From assembly GCA_012839665.1 (NCBI GenBank), contig DUMX01000304.1:1-5467 (forward strand): a stretch of 5,467 bases of DNA, given 5' to 3'. Shown here piece after piece: positions 5,296-5,467 of the stretch. The translations under genes were made by a program, and so were the position numbers. Within the stretch, counting starts at the first letter, position 1, and each line of letters begins with the position of its first letter. The notes below the pieces were generated by a model, which saw nothing but the letters and a program-made list of their open reading frames with translations, did not search any database and was not told where the DNA came from. The stretch comes from Gelria sp. (GTDB taxonomy: Bacteria > Bacillota > Syntrophomonadia > Syntrophomonadales > Syntrophomonadaceae).

Positions 5296-5467
5296 CAAAA
5301 ATGTTCAGTCCAGGACATTACTAACTCTTTTATAAACATTTAGCGTCTATTTCTGGTTAAAATCCAGTTGTAATGACCTTGCAGGTAACCTTAAAAACAT
5401 TATCGATTTACCTGTTTCCTATTATCTTCTTTTGGAGCTGTATTTAAGCCAGTGGAGTTTTCGTCGG

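Noticed and set aside
5341..5385. Short inverted repeats (CTGG/CCAG and ACCT/AGGT) upstream of the thi promoter as operator sites.
   Set aside because: Four-base stems in AT-rich sequence are not distinguishable from chance.
5400..5465. Minus-strand open frame entering from the right edge (DENSTGLNTAP…, stop TAA at 5400-5402), possibly the tail of an upstream gene.
   Set aside because: Only 21 codons, no recognisable motif, and an open frame this short is expected by chance.

Overview
The window carries a compact thiamine (vitamin B1) operon on the minus strand, read from right to left, with a broken gene end and an unrelated-looking membrane protein gene on its left. Strong AGGAGG-type ribosome binding sites, GTG and TTG starts, heavily overlapping genes and a TPP riboswitch followed by an intrinsic terminator all suggest a Bacillota bacterium, probably an anaerobic Clostridia-like lineage. 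That placement is inferred from style; no marker gene in the window fixes it.

Right part (5100-5467, minus strand): about 170 bases with no gene I can support, then an extended -10 promoter (5287-5295), a TPP riboswitch (5167-5260) and a 9-bp-stem terminator (5120-5154). The terminator's T-run abuts the Shine-Dalgarno sequence of the first gene. Expected logic: with TPP bound the leader terminates; without it the operon is transcribed.

Centre (968-5105, minus strand): five genes with no intergenic gaps, in order thiD2-like (GTG start), thiM (TTG start, 4-nt overlap), thiE (ATGA overlap), thiC (TAATG overlap) and thiL (29-nt overlap). Together they give a nearly self-contained route. ThiC makes HMP-P from aminoimidazole ribotide, and the ThiD2-like protein is the best candidate to phosphorylate HMP-P to HMP-PP. 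ThiM phosphorylates salvaged hydroxyethylthiazole, ThiE joins the two halves into thiamine phosphate, and ThiL makes TPP. No canonical thiD and no thiazole synthesis gene (thiG, thiS, thiF, thiH, thiO) is present here.

Left part (1-967): a 173-residue, four-helix membrane protein of unknown function (336-857, minus) with its own Shine-Dalgarno site and a possible promoter. It converges on the 3' end of a plus-strand gene (ending at 309) whose product resembles the C-terminus of HD-domain/response-regulator proteins. That gene end is scrambled. An 80-bp perfect inverted repeat (25-104 / 142-221) and a 24-bp direct repeat (1-24 / 232-255) show that a stretch of it has been copied in reverse orientation. 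This is either a template-switch rearrangement or an amplification/assembly chimera near a contig end, and it is the most unusual structure in the window.
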